A DNA stretch of 57,455 nt from Marispirochaeta aestuarii (lineage in GTDB: Bacteria > Spirochaetota > Spirochaetia > JC444 > Marispirochaetaceae). The DNA lies in assembly GCF_002087085.1 (NCBI RefSeq), contig NZ_MWQY01000023.1, positions 1-57,455 of the forward strand, written 5' to 3'. Both the position numbers and the translations under genes were made by a program. Each line of letters begins with the position of its first letter. Position 1 is the first letter of the stretch. Under the pieces are notes generated by a model. It saw nothing but the letters and a program-made list of their open reading frames with translations. It made no database searches and was not told the origin of the DNA. Shown here one piece after another: positions 1 through 8,615 of the stretch.

Positions 1-355
1 CGTACGCTTGGCTTGCGAATCGCTTTGCGATTCGCCGGGCCCAGCCCTCAAATGAATATACGGAAGGGATGGGGCTTTTTTTATCGGGCTTCTTCGCGCA
101 CTATCGGCAGAATCCTGACGGATTCGCCTGTCGTACGCTTGGCTTGCGAATCGCTTTGCGATTCGCCGGGCCCAGCCCTCAAATGAATATACGGAAGGGA
201 TGGGGCTTTTTTTATCGGGCTTCTTCGCGCACTATCGGCAGAATCCTGACGGATTCGCCTGCCGTACGCTTGGCTTGCGAATCGCTTTGCGATTCGTTGG
301 GCCCAGCCCTCAAATGAATATACGGAAGGGCTGAGGCTTTTTTTATCGGCCTTAC
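1..355. repeat. 131-bp tandem repeat, about 2.6 copies
   Basis: Copies begin at 1, 132 and 263, each opening with CGTACGCTTGGC. Copies 1 and 2 are almost identical; copy 3 diverges after about position 330. Each unit holds three dyads: GCGAATCGC-ttt-GCGATTCGC (15-35 in copy 1), GAATCC-TGAC-GGATTC (110-125), and a GC-rich stem beginning GCCCAGCCCT that is followed by seven or more T. The period is not a multiple of three, so the open frames running through it are unlikely to be coding. No gene is seen in 1-402. The repeat may continue left of the window. Confidence 0.9.
300..343 (+). terminator. Intrinsic terminator in the third repeat copy
   Basis: GCCCAGCCCT (301-310) pairs with AGGGCTGAGGC (about 327-337) and is followed directly by a run of T. 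Copies 1 and 2 have the same left arm, but their right arm (AGGGATGGGGC) pairs with a mismatch and a bulge, so copy 3 is the best terminator. It probably ends a gene lying left of the window. Confidence 0.6.
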
Positions 356-402
356 CCCGGCGGTGAAGTTTTACGGGCTCGGAGCCGAACATATAACAGA
401 CG

Positions 403-1221
403 ATGAAAAGAAGACACCTAATCAGTTGCTTGATTCTCTGCATCTGTGCTGCGGCGGGGGCGGATATTTATCATACGATAAAGCCGGGAGAAACCCTCTA
501 TCGTTTGTCCCGGGAATATGGTGTTTCCGTAGACGAACTGAAAACAATCAACGACATTGATGACGTAAGTGACATACGAGTCGGTACCCGTCTTTTAATC
601 AGGAGAGAGCAGACAAGCTCATCGACCTTTGAAAAATACACTGTCGAAAAAGGCGATACCCTCTATCGAATAGCCAGAAACAACGACATGAGTCTTAGTG
701 AGCTGCTTGAATTGAATGATCTCAATGAAGATCATATGCTGAGGGTAGGCGAGGTACTGAAAATCGGTACAACTGAAGAGAATTCGGAAAACGGTGTAAC
801 GAATCAGCAGGCAGTTGCTGTAAACCAACCGGAGAACGGAGACGAAAACGTCTCCGGGGATGGGAAAACCGAGTTTTTCTGGCCTCATCAGGGAGAAAGG
901 ATCAGCCTGAACGGAAAACTGGTCGGCAAAGAGATAAAGGGCCTCAACGGAGACCCTGTTGTTTCGGTTTCTTCGGGAAAGGTTATCTGGGTAGCACCAT
1001 ACCATGGATACGGCAAGATCATCATGGTTGAAGCTCCGGACAAGCATATCTTTGCCTACGGAGGAAACGGCGATACTCTGGTCAATGTAGGCGATAACGT
1101 CAGGCCCGGTCAGAAGCTTGGACTTCTGGGAGCCGGAGGATCAGAGGGCGCTGCCAAAGCCTTCTTTTTCGTCTACCGGAACGGAAAACCCGTCGACCCT
1201 GAATCGGCACCGAGGAAGTAG
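403..1221 (+). CDS. LysM-repeat, degenerate M23 peptidase-like envelope protein
   Basis: A 272-residue exported protein. A signal peptide ([20 protein letters not shown]) is followed by two LysM modules (about residues 22-68 and 78-122) that should bind peptidoglycan, a polar linker, and a C-terminal LytM/M23 beta-sheet domain (about 160-272). The fold markers are present ([41 protein letters not shown]). The zinc ligands are not: the HxH motif before the C-terminus is replaced by AKAFFFVYR, and the upstream HxxxD is absent. By analogy with EnvC/NlpD it may activate an amidase rather than cut peptidoglycan itself. That role is inferred. udk follows 7 bp downstream, probably in the same transcript. 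Confidence 0.85.
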   Translation: MKRRHLISCLILCICAAAGADIYHTIKPGETLYRLSREYGVSVDELKTINDIDDVSDIRVGTRLLIRREQTSSSTFEKYTVEKGDTLYRIARNNDMSLSELLELNDLNEDHMLRVGEVLKIGTTEENSENGVTNQQAVAVNQPENGDENVSGDGKTEFFWPHQGERISLNGKLVGKEIKGLNGDPVVSVSSGKVIWVAPYHGYGKIIMVEAPDKHIFAYGGNGDTLVNVGDNVRPGQKLGLLGAGGSEGAAKAFFFVYRNGKPVDPESAPRK

Positions 1222-1228
1222 AACCAGG

Positions 1229-1837
1229 ATGAATACCAGAATTGTCGGAATTTGCGGAGGTTCGGGTTCTGGAAAAACAACTGTGGTCAGGAAGATCGGA
1301 GAATCGTTTCCTGATTTTGTCTGTATTCCCCAGGATAATTACTACAGATCGGCCTTCAATATAGACAACTCAAACATTACCAATGTCAATTTTGATCATC
1401 CCGATGCCTTTGATAATGAACTGATAATGCAGCATCTTTCTGCGCTGAAAAAGGGTAAATCCGTGGAAATGCCGCAGTACGACTTTGTAAATCATAAGCG
1501 TCAGGATCAGACTGTCCGGGTGGATCCTCATCCCCTGATTATCTTTGAGGGTATCCTGATTTTTTTTGATAAAAGAATACGGGATCTGATCGATCTCAAG
1601 GTTTTTATCGACACACCGGATGATATTCGCTTTATTCGCCGACTTCAGCGGGATATTCATGAACGAGGACGTACCATGGACTCTGTGATTCAGCAGTATC
1701 TGGAAAAGGTGCGGCCCGGTCATTCAGGGTTTGTGGAACCGACAAAACGCTATGCGGATATTATTATCCCCGAAGGGGGATTCAACGAAATAGCATTGGA
1801 AGTCCTTATCTCTTTTCTCCGCTCCGTCGGTTCCTGA
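1229..1837 (+). CDS. udk: Uridine kinase
   Basis: A 202-residue P-loop kinase of the uridine/cytidine kinase family, which phosphorylates uridine and cytidine to UMP and CMP in pyrimidine salvage. Walker A is GGSGSGKTT near the N-terminus. Family motifs follow in order: [36 protein letters not shown], and the lid segment [12 protein letters not shown]. The start is ATG 1229, since this gives the normal N-terminus right before the P-loop; the frame is open further upstream inside the LysM gene. Its stop lies 3 bp from the convergent HU-fusion gene with no room for a terminator between them. Confidence 0.93.
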   Translation: MNTRIVGICGGSGSGKTTVVRKIGESFPDFVCIPQDNYYRSAFNIDNSNITNVNFDHPDAFDNELIMQHLSALKKGKSVEMPQYDFVNHKRQDQTVRVDPHPLIIFEGILIFFDKRIRDLIDLKVFIDTPDDIRFIRRLQRDIHERGRTMDSVIQQYLEKVRPGHSGFVEPTKRYADIIIPEGGFNEIALEVLISFLRSVGS

Positions 1838-1840
1838 TTA

Positions 1841-2701
1841 TTACCGTTCTATTGTTGAATTGGGAAGAGGGAGTTCCGAAAGTCGTTCTTTCAGGTAGCT
1901 GGAAAAGGATATTCTCGGAACCACAACCGCCGGCTTCGCCTCCACAGTCACTTCCCTGCCTGTTCCCGGGTGTTTGACGATCCTGGCCTTCCTTGCATCC
2001 TGCTGTTTTATGGAAAATCGACCTATCCTGCCCAGGGGAACCTTTTCTCCCAGGCAAAGACCTGTCTCGATAAGATACAGAAAATCGTCCACTATGGATT
2101 TGCATTCGGCAGCTGTTACAGCGTTTTTCTTTGCGACATAACGCACCATGCTTTTCATGGTGAACTGGTCAGGTACGGAGGACGGATCAAGGTGCAGGCT
2201 TCTGTTCAGCTTCATGAAGCCGTTGGTAAGGTAGATCGTTGCTTCCCGTATACGTTTTTCCTGTTCTTCTCTGGGTGTATCGGAGGAGCAGACTGCTATG
2301 CGGTAGATCGGACTGGTTTTGTTCAGCCTGCCTTCGGGAAAAGAGACAGATTCACCAACGACGATCGATTGCGGATATACTGATATGGTCTCGGTAAAGA
2401 TGTCAGGTACATCAGTCCTGGTTTTTATACTCGCATATTCCAGGAGCCGCTCTTCCGTACCGGGTCCGATGCTCAAAATGGAACCTGAGCTCGTAAGGGC
2501 GAGTATGCCATTTCCTTCTCCGGGTACGACCTTTCTCTCAAGAAACATTCCCAGGGCTTCGGCCTGTTCCTGGAACAGGGAATCTTTTTCTTCCCACACC
2601 CGTGCAAGAAGCTCGAGGGAGTTCTCTTTCTGGTCGGGCAGAAGCCGGACCAGTGCTTCCAGATGACGCTGGATTTCCGGAGGTAAACTTTCAAAAACCA
2701 T
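1841..2701 (-). CDS. Novel N-terminal domain fused to HU/IHF-type DNA-binding domain
   Basis: A 286-residue protein in two parts. Residues about 1-175 form a domain I do not recognise. Residues about 180-280 look like an HU/IHF protein: a helical part (MVRYVAKKNAVTAAECKSIV), the beta-arm core (PLGRIGRFSIKQQDARKAR, then PGTGREVTVEAKPAVVVPR) and the terminal helix. The N-terminal domain is clearly paralogous to the whole product of the divergent gene at 2835: LELLARVWEEKD matches LEVLAQAWIEKE, LTSSGSILSIGP matches LTYSGSLLSIGP, and SPIYRIAV matches SKIYKMAI. Start ATG 2701 has AAAGGGG upstream; a GTG one codon earlier is also possible. DNA binding is inferred from the HU part; the N-domain function is unknown. 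Confidence 0.85.
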   Translation of the reverse strand: MVFESLPPEIQRHLEALVRLLPDQKENSLELLARVWEEKDSLFQEQAEALGMFLERKVVPGEGNGILALTSSGSILSIGPGTEERLLEYASIKTRTDVPDIFTETISVYPQSIVVGESVSFPEGRLNKTSPIYRIAVCSSDTPREEQEKRIREATIYLTNGFMKLNRSLHLDPSSVPDQFTMKSMVRYVAKKNAVTAAECKSIVDDFLYLIETGLCLGEKVPLGRIGRFSIKQQDARKARIVKHPGTGREVTVEAKPAVVVPRISFSSYLKERLSELPLPNSTIER

Positions 2702-2747
2702 CACAGCCCCTTTAAAAATGATTTCATGGATCTTGATTCATTATTAC

Positions 2748-2777
2748 AGTATACCTCTTTTTTTCAAAAAATCCCAA
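2748..2777 (-). promoter_or_regulatory. Putative sigma-70-type promoter of the HU-fusion gene
   Basis: Read on the minus strand: TTGGGA, an 18-bp spacer, then TATACT, about 47 bp before the ATG at 2701. It lies in the AT-rich gap (2702-2834) between the divergent paralogues. No equally convincing promoter was seen for the rightward gene. Box matching by eye only. Confidence 0.4.
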
Positions 2778-2834
2778 TATAAATGGATTAATCTGGAAAA
2801 CAGCGTTACTTTAACCGGTAATGGAGGATACAAT

Positions 2835-3371
2835 ATGACTGAGTATTTTAATCAATTGGACACCGCTATTGCAGAACATTTAAAGGGAATCAGAAAATCC
2901 CTTGACATTGAAAACGACAACGAAGCGCTTGAAGTACTTGCACAGGCATGGATTGAGAAGGAGGATGCCTTTAATCGCCAGATCGATGAAAAAAGCATGG
3001 AAACAGTGGAGGAGTTTGATCCCGACACTGAAGAAGGAGGGGTTCTTCTGCTAACCTATTCCGGATCTCTGCTGAGTATAGGTCCGCGGCAGAACAACCT
3101 GCGCAGTGCAAGTTATGCCAGTATAGGTCTGCGACAGGATGTACCCGAGTTCGCTGAGGAAGAAGATGCCCAGCTCGAAGGACCGGTACGGACCGGGGAT
3201 CTGGCCCGTTTTGTCCGGGGACCGGTTCAGAGCAGCTCAAAGATATATAAAATGGCCATATTCAAGGAAGAGATGGATGCGGCGGAAGAAGAAGAGCTCC
3301 TGGCGGAGGTAACCCAGATTCTTGCTGAAGATTTTACCGAAGTAAACCGTACTATAATTGCCGGTGAGTAG
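2835..3371 (+). CDS. Stand-alone copy of the HU-fusion N-terminal domain
   Basis: A 178-residue soluble, acidic protein with no signal peptide or membrane segment. Over its whole length it resembles residues 1-175 of the divergent HU-fusion protein: an N-terminal helical part, a central GVLLLTYSGSLLSIGP strand motif, YASIGLRQDVPE, and a C-terminal helix. It lacks the DNA-binding domain. Start ATG 2835 has a clear GGAGG 8 bp upstream. It opens a same-strand run with a phosphatase, kinase and FHA proteins. Reasonable inferences are that it hetero-oligomerises with the HU-fusion protein or is a regulated partner of it. I know of no characterised family for this domain. Confidence 0.85.
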   Translation: MTEYFNQLDTAIAEHLKGIRKSLDIENDNEALEVLAQAWIEKEDAFNRQIDEKSMETVEEFDPDTEEGGVLLLTYSGSLLSIGPRQNNLRSASYASIGLRQDVPEFAEEEDAQLEGPVRTGDLARFVRGPVQSSSKIYKMAIFKEEMDAAEEEELLAEVTQILAEDFTEVNRTIIAGE

Positions 3372-3393
3372 GCAGGTTGTCGATAATTACCCT

Positions 3394-4416
3394 ATGGCGG
3401 TCAACCAGATACTGATACAAAAACTGAAAAAACTTCGAGATGCAAAAACCCCTCCGGGATGTGATATCCTGGAGGGGGAGTTGCATACGATAATAGGGCT
3501 CATGAGTTCACCTTCCTGGAACGTACGTCCCCTCGACGACTCAGCAGCTCCGGGAGGACTTGTAAGGCTGGAACCCAATCTTCCAAGTCTTGTTATTCCT
3601 GACCTTCATGGAAGGAGGGATTTCTTTTACCGCGCCTTGACGCTTCCCCTGTATCAGGGCAGGAATTTTCTGGACCTTCTGGCTGAAAAGAGGGGAAATG
3701 TTGTTTGCGTGGGGGATGCTTTTCACGGAGAAGCGCCGGTTCGGGAGAGGTGGAAAGCGGCCTACGATGAGTTTCTCACCGGATTCAGGAAGCGAAGAGC
3801 TATGAACCACGAGATGGCTGACAATCTCAGACTGCTGCAGATGATCTTCTCGGTTATGCAGGAATACCCTGAGAATTTTTTCTTTCTCAAGGGAAATCAC
3901 GAGAACATTGACAATGAGCTTGGGCGGGGAAACTATCCCTTCAGAAAATTCGTCAATGAGGGAGAAATGGTCAAAGTCTGGACCCGGCTTTTTCTCGGGG
4001 ATAACTGTCTCGCTCTTCTGAAACAGTATGAAAACCTGCTGCCCCTTGCGGCGGAAGGGGACGGCTTTCTTGTTACCCATGCTGAACCGCAGCGGGGCTT
4101 TTCGCGCATGGAGATTATAAACGCATACAGTGATGACGATGTTCTCTACGGGCTTACCTGGACTGACAATGGAGAGGCACAGCCCGGTTCGGTGGCGAAT
4201 ACCCTGGACAGCTTCTTCCCTGAAAGGACGGGCTCAATCTGTTTCGGCGGACACAGGCCGGTAAAAGGCTTTTTCGCCCTGAGAAACGAGGACCGGTATG
4301 TGCAGATAAACCATCCCGTAGCTCAACTTGTTGCAATAGTTCGACGGGGTGAGGATTTTTCCCCGGACGAGCAGATTGTGCGGCTTGATACTGATAACAC
4401 GGTGCGGAGAGGATAA
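3394..4416 (+). CDS. PPP-type metallophosphoesterase (probable Ser/Thr protein phosphatase)
   Basis: A 340-residue calcineurin-like phosphoesterase. The metal-binding blocks of the PPP family are present in order: PDLHGRRDFF (D-x-H), VCVGDAFHG (GDxxxxG-like; the usual D-R after GD is altered to AF), LKGNHEN (GNHE), THAEP and GGHRP. It probably dephosphorylates protein serine or threonine and may oppose the kinase encoded 2 bp downstream. The start is uncertain: GTG 3364 overlaps the previous stop, and ATG 3394, chosen here, has no good ribosome site. The insertion after the GNHE motif is longer than in minimal bacterial PPPs. Confidence 0.8.
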   Translation: MAVNQILIQKLKKLRDAKTPPGCDILEGELHTIIGLMSSPSWNVRPLDDSAAPGGLVRLEPNLPSLVIPDLHGRRDFFYRALTLPLYQGRNFLDLLAEKRGNVVCVGDAFHGEAPVRERWKAAYDEFLTGFRKRRAMNHEMADNLRLLQMIFSVMQEYPENFFFLKGNHENIDNELGRGNYPFRKFVNEGEMVKVWTRLFLGDNCLALLKQYENLLPLAAEGDGFLVTHAEPQRGFSRMEIINAYSDDDVLYGLTWTDNGEAQPGSVANTLDSFFPERTGSICFGGHRPVKGFFALRNEDRYVQINHPVAQLVAIVRRGEDFSPDEQIVRLDTDNTVRRG

Positions 4417-4418
4417 GA

Positions 4419-6308
4419 ATGGCGAAGCAGCCGGATAAGATCGACAAATACAACGAGGTGTCCCTTATCGCCCGCGGCGGCATGGGGGCAGTATATAAAG
4501 CTGTTCATCCAACCCTGAATCGTCCGGTGATTCTGAAGAAACTGACCCTGCGGGGGCAGAGTTCCTTTGCTGAGCGCTTTAAGCGGGAAGCACGAATCCT
4601 GATGGATTTTCGCCATGACGACATTGTCACGGTTTTTGACCACTTCAAGCAGGGGAGCTCATACTACATAGTCATGGAATACGTGGAAGGCAGTTCCCTG
4701 GAAGAGCTGCTGCGGGAACACCGGTACCTGGATTCCCTTGTATGTGCCTACATTGTTTTCCATTCAGCAAGGGCCCTTGCGTATGCCCATGATCGCGGAG
4801 TTATTCATCGGGATATAAAGCCCGCGAATATACTGATTTCCCGGGAAGGTGCTATCAAGCTCGCTGATTTCGGAATAGCAGCTTCCGCCGATGACACCGA
4901 TCTGGCCCTTACAAGTGATGGAATGACCCTGGGAACCCCATCGTATATGGCCCCTGAACAGTTCGAGAACTCCAGAAATGTTGATGCCAAGGCGGATATC
5001 TATGCCCTCGGTATAATGACCTACGAAATGAGCACGGGGAAACGCCCCTATGCCGGCGGTTTTACCCCTGATCTGATCCATGCAAAACAGAAGGGCAGGT
5101 ATAAAAGGCCGACCAGTTTCGTCCCTGTCATAGCAAAACCGCTCTTGAAGATTATACGGGGAGCAATGCGAAGTTCCCGAAAACGCAGGTACCACAGCGT
5201 GGACCCGATAATACGGCAGGCACGCAAGGTCCTGGAGCCCTATGATCAGGATGAAGTCAAAAACCTCCTGGGTGCACTGGTGCGGGGAGAAAAGGATATT
5301 CCCGCACCAAAACCACGTAAACGGCGTTTACGAACTCTTCTGCGCTGGCTGGGAATCCTGGCTGCAGCGGGATTATTGCTGTGGGGTGTATATGCCAGTA
5401 CCCTGTTTCAGCCCCTGGTGCTTGGCGCCACCCACGGCAGGCTGCGGATACATCTGGAGGTGCCCGGACTCGCAGGATACTATGCAGGTAATCCGGTAAA
5501 GGCGGAACTTTTTGCCGATGACGGAAAGGACATTCCCAGAATAAGCCTCCCTGCACTGATTCCCCTGGGTTTTGTATCGAAGGGTGAAACTCGAAGGTAT
5601 ACCACCCTGCCGCTTATGCTCAAATCCGGGATGTACAGGATAAAGGTACTCTATGCAGGTCAGGTTTACTGGAAATCCTTTTATCTGCCTCCGTACTCGG
5701 CGGATGTTCAGGGCGGAATATTTGCAGAGACAGTGGAGTCCATACAACTTCCGGAGATTGAATCCGGACCTGTGGAGATTTCCTTCAATGTCTATGATGC
5801 GGTGCGGGGGAAATCTCTCAACGATCAATCCCTGGCTTATGTCGTGACCGAAGACGGTGCTATTCCTCTGTACAGGTTTCCGGAGATTACTTCGGGGCGG
5901 GTATGGCGTTTCATTGTACGATCCAGGGGATACATCGAACAGGTATACTCCCTGTATCTGGACCCCAGGGAAAGTCACCTGACCATTAACGCCGCCCTTT
6001 TGCCCAGACCTGCATTCCTGCGCCTTGATTCAGATGTACCGGATGCAGAAATACGGATAAACGATTCACGGACTGTTGATGCCTATGCTGATGTACCGGA
6101 TGGAACATATCTGATACATTCCGTGGCAATCGAACCTGCAGACGGACAAATCTTGTCCGTCGCCCCGGGACGGTATCGGATTTCCTTTGAACGTAAAGGA
6201 GAAAAGACTGTTTATGATATCAACCTTGTTTCCGATGAAACCGCCTCGATCCTTGGAAAAATGGATAACGGGACACTGAAAATTGTTCGTGAACCCCGAA
6301 GGAGATAG
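4419..6308 (+). CDS. Membrane-bound Ser/Thr protein kinase
   Basis: A 629-residue Hanks-type kinase. The cytoplasmic kinase domain (about 10-280) has the Gly loop ARGGMGAVY, the ATP lysine in VILKK (K40), the catalytic loop HRDIKPAN (130-137), DFG (150-152) and the GTPSYMAPE activation-segment end. A basic linker (PKPRKRRLRTLLR) leads to one transmembrane helix at about 309-327, then a roughly 300-residue extracytoplasmic beta-rich region I cannot assign; it is not PASTA-like. All catalytic residues seem intact. ATG 4419 has GGAGAGGA upstream. With the phosphatase before it and two FHA proteins after it, it forms a phospho-signalling operon in which the outer domain would sense an envelope signal. 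Confidence 0.93.
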   Translation: MAKQPDKIDKYNEVSLIARGGMGAVYKAVHPTLNRPVILKKLTLRGQSSFAERFKREARILMDFRHDDIVTVFDHFKQGSSYYIVMEYVEGSSLEELLREHRYLDSLVCAYIVFHSARALAYAHDRGVIHRDIKPANILISREGAIKLADFGIAASADDTDLALTSDGMTLGTPSYMAPEQFENSRNVDAKADIYALGIMTYEMSTGKRPYAGGFTPDLIHAKQKGRYKRPTSFVPVIAKPLLKIIRGAMRSSRKRRYHSVDPIIRQARKVLEPYDQDEVKNLLGALVRGEKDIPAPKPRKRRLRTLLRWLGILAAAGLLLWGVYASTLFQPLVLGATHGRLRIHLEVPGLAGYYAGNPVKAELFADDGKDIPRISLPALIPLGFVSKGETRRYTTLPLMLKSGMYRIKVLYAGQVYWKSFYLPPYSADVQGGIFAETVESIQLPEIESGPVEISFNVYDAVRGKSLNDQSLAYVVTEDGAIPLYRFPEITSGRVWRFIVRSRGYIEQVYSLYLDPRESHLTINAALLPRPAFLRLDSDVPDAEIRINDSRTVDAYADVPDGTYLIHSVAIEPADGQILSVAPGRYRISFERKGEKTVYDINLVSDETASILGKMDNGTLKIVREPRRR

Positions 6309-6314
6309 AACCAT

Positions 6315-7196
6315 ATGACCAGGACAATTAAGAAAATTCTCTATATCTTGCTGGGTTTTTCTGCAGGATGCCTTGTGTGGGTTGTAACAGAACCATTCAT
6401 GGCCGTCAGCGGCGGAACCTTTTATCTGCGGCTCATTCTCCAGGGAGGATTGATTGGAGCCGTTTACGGCGGGGTTTTAGGAGCAGGAGAGGGTATTTCC
6501 GTTTCTCTTCGATCTAAGGCCCTCCTGGGCGCCTCTCTGGGCTTCGGAATAGGTCTTGTTGCCGGAGTTGCAGCCATTCTTGTCGCCCAGGGCATGCTGC
6601 TGATTCTTACAGGATCAGGAAGTGCTTCGATTGCCGATATTACGGAACGATACCTTCCCGTGGCGAGAATTCTGGGCTGGACTTTCATGGGCGCATTGCT
6701 CGGCACCGTGGAGGGGATACGGGCAAAATCCCTGCGACGGGCCCTTTTCGGGGTAATCGGAGGAACTCTGGGGGGGCTCATCGGCGGGCTTCTCTTCGAG
6801 GGCTTGAACGCTGTAAAGGTTTCAGCCTCACTGCTTCGCCTGCTGGGTTTCTGTTCCCTGGGTCTCTTTATCGGAGGGGGTTTCAGTCTTCTGGAATCCC
6901 TTGGACGCTTCGGAGTTCTGAAAGTCATGAATGGCCGCTACAAGGGAAAGGAGTTTATTCTTTCCAAAAAGAGCAGCAATATCGGTTCGGAAAACCGATG
7001 CGATATTTCCATCCCGGGAGACCCGGACATGCAGAAGTTCCATGCACGGGTATTCCGGAAAAACCGGGAAATGCATATCGAACGAAAAACCGACGCGTCT
7101 CCTCTTTTTGTCAATGATAAAAGCTGTGAGATTCAGCGTCTGAAATATGAAGATGTCCTTCGCGTCGGACACACGGTTATCCGGTTCTTACCGTGA
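6315..7196 (+). CDS. Polytopic membrane protein with C-terminal FHA domain
   Basis: A 293-residue protein. About residues 8-205 are Gly/Ala/Leu-rich hydrophobic stretches, probably six membrane helices with repeated GGxxGG-type segments. The C-terminal 95 residues form an FHA domain (NGRYKGKEFILSKKSSNIGS, then CDISIPGDPDMQKFHARVF, then VNDKSCEIQRLKYEDVLRVG). The canonical GR-S-H set is partly kept: the usual GR is replaced by GSEN, and the SxxH position reads KFHA. It may bind phosphothreonine made by the upstream kinase, but the changed GR makes that uncertain. It lies 6 bp after the kinase gene. Confidence 0.82.
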   Translation: MTRTIKKILYILLGFSAGCLVWVVTEPFMAVSGGTFYLRLILQGGLIGAVYGGVLGAGEGISVSLRSKALLGASLGFGIGLVAGVAAILVAQGMLLILTGSGSASIADITERYLPVARILGWTFMGALLGTVEGIRAKSLRRALFGVIGGTLGGLIGGLLFEGLNAVKVSASLLRLLGFCSLGLFIGGGFSLLESLGRFGVLKVMNGRYKGKEFILSKKSSNIGSENRCDISIPGDPDMQKFHARVFRKNREMHIERKTDASPLFVNDKSCEIQRLKYEDVLRVGHTVIRFLP

Positions 7197-7218
7197 TGAT
7201 CTGCATGGTGGAGTGAAT

Positions 7219-8592
7219 ATGAAACGACTGACAATTAGTATCTGTTTGTTGCTGTTTTTTTCGGTGCTGTGGGGTCAGTCCGTCGAGATTACCCAGATAG
7301 AAAACCGAAGCCTCCTTGTCGACGGTACCCTTGATATCTATTTTCTGCCAAGAAATGAAGAGGGTGAACCCCGGGTTCTTCCGGAGAATACGGAACCGGA
7401 ACTCTTTGTGGTGGATGGTGAAAAACGGATTCCCCAGAGAATATTAAGCCTGGAGCAGGATGCTCCGCGGAGACAGGGAATCAGTTTTCTGCTGCTCATT
7501 GACAACTCAGGTTCCATGCACGATGAGTATCTCGGGAATATGCTGCGTTTTGAGACCGCCAGATTCGCAGTGGATCAGTTCCTGCAGGATATAGATAATC
7601 CTCTGGACAGAATCGGCCTGTCCGCATTCAATACCTTCTATACTCCCCTTATTCCCGTCAGTCAGGTCTCCGCACAGTTTGAAGCGGCCCTGAATTCAAT
7701 TCAGAGACCATCGAGGGAAAACTCCTACACTGAACTCTATCGCAGCATACAGCAGGCTGCACTGGATCTGGCTGATTCCCGGGGACGGCGGGCCATCATC
7801 GTCCTTTCGGATGGAGAAAACTTTCCCTATACCCTGTCCGGGAACCCCCATCCTCTTTACGGAGAAAAGGAGTTTGATCATCAGGATGCCCTCAAGACTC
7901 TGGTGGACGAAGGCATTAGTCTTTACGCTGTTCATATCGGAGAGACGAAGGACAAACCCCTTGACGATATTGCAAGAGAAAGCGGGGGGAGAAGTTTTAC
8001 CGCGGATGACAGAGGAAATCTCATGAATGTGTATCTGACGATTCGTGATGAGATACAGCAGGAGTACAGACTGCGTTTTCGACCGCCCTACAGGGGATCC
8101 GATGTACATACGGTGGAACTGGAAATAGAAGACCAGACCTCTGTGGCCGACTACTACGTACCCCATTTCCTGGGTAAATATGCGTCTCCCCTGGGCTGGC
8201 TGGTTCTTATACCCCTGCTTATTGCAGCGGGGCTGATAGTCCTCGCTTTTCTGTATGTCTGGGAAAAACCGGCAACAGAGGCGGAAATCAATCTTCTTGC
8301 AGCCGGGAAGAATTTCTCCCCCAGAACCCGGGTGAATCTTACAAAAGAAGTAACAGTAATTGGAGCGGGGCGAAACGCAGATATGACCATAGCAGGAAAT
8401 CCTGCCATGCGTGAGTCCCATGCGACTATTGTGTTCGACAGAAATTCCGGCAACTATACGGTCAGTGCGGATGCGGAGTTCCGGGTAAACAACCGTTTAA
8501 AAAAGAGTCACACCCTGAAGAGCGGAGACGTTCTCGACTTTGACGGTACCACGGTGGTTTTTGACAGACCCCCAAAACATAAAAAAACCTGA
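7219..8592 (+). CDS. Secreted vWA domain protein with TM helix and C-terminal FHA domain
   Basis: A 457-residue protein. A signal peptide (MKRLTISICLLLFFSVLWGQ) leads into an extracytoplasmic region with a von Willebrand A domain whose MIDAS site is intact (LLLIDNSGSMHDE, DxSxS) and which includes IIVLSDGENF. A transmembrane helix (LGWLVLIPLLIAAGLIVLAF, about 327-348) precedes a cytoplasmic FHA domain (TVIGAGRNADMTI, MRESHATIV, LKSGDVLDFDG) with the canonical GR and SxxH. It would link an outside metal-dependent adhesion site to an inside phosphothreonine reader. ATG 7219 is chosen because the signal peptide begins there (GGAG upstream); the open frame runs back into the previous gene. Last gene of the run; the terminator overlaps its stop. 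Confidence 0.9.
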   Translation: MKRLTISICLLLFFSVLWGQSVEITQIENRSLLVDGTLDIYFLPRNEEGEPRVLPENTEPELFVVDGEKRIPQRILSLEQDAPRRQGISFLLLIDNSGSMHDEYLGNMLRFETARFAVDQFLQDIDNPLDRIGLSAFNTFYTPLIPVSQVSAQFEAALNSIQRPSRENSYTELYRSIQQAALDLADSRGRRAIIVLSDGENFPYTLSGNPHPLYGEKEFDHQDALKTLVDEGISLYAVHIGETKDKPLDDIARESGGRSFTADDRGNLMNVYLTIRDEIQQEYRLRFRPPYRGSDVHTVELEIEDQTSVADYYVPHFLGKYASPLGWLVLIPLLIAAGLIVLAFLYVWEKPATEAEINLLAAGKNFSPRTRVNLTKEVTVIGAGRNADMTIAGNPAMRESHATIVFDRNSGNYTVSADAEFRVNNRLKKSHTLKSGDVLDFDGTTVVFDRPPKHKKT

Positions 8593-8613
8593 GAACAATT
8601 GTTCTCAGGTTTT
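8588..8613 (+). terminator. Intrinsic terminator of the kinase/FHA operon
   Basis: CCTGAGAACAA (8588-8598) and TTGTTCTCAGG (8599-8609) form a perfect 22-bp palindrome followed by TTTT. The stop codon TGA (8590-8592) lies inside the left arm. Confidence 0.75.
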
Positions 8614-8615
8614 CC

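Noticed and set aside
1-355. CRISPR array
   Set aside because: The whole 131-bp unit repeats, with no alternating unique spacers of constant size.
69-443. Open frames through the left-end repeat
   Set aside because: They follow the 131-bp repeat, whose length is not a multiple of three; stems and T runs explain the sequence better.
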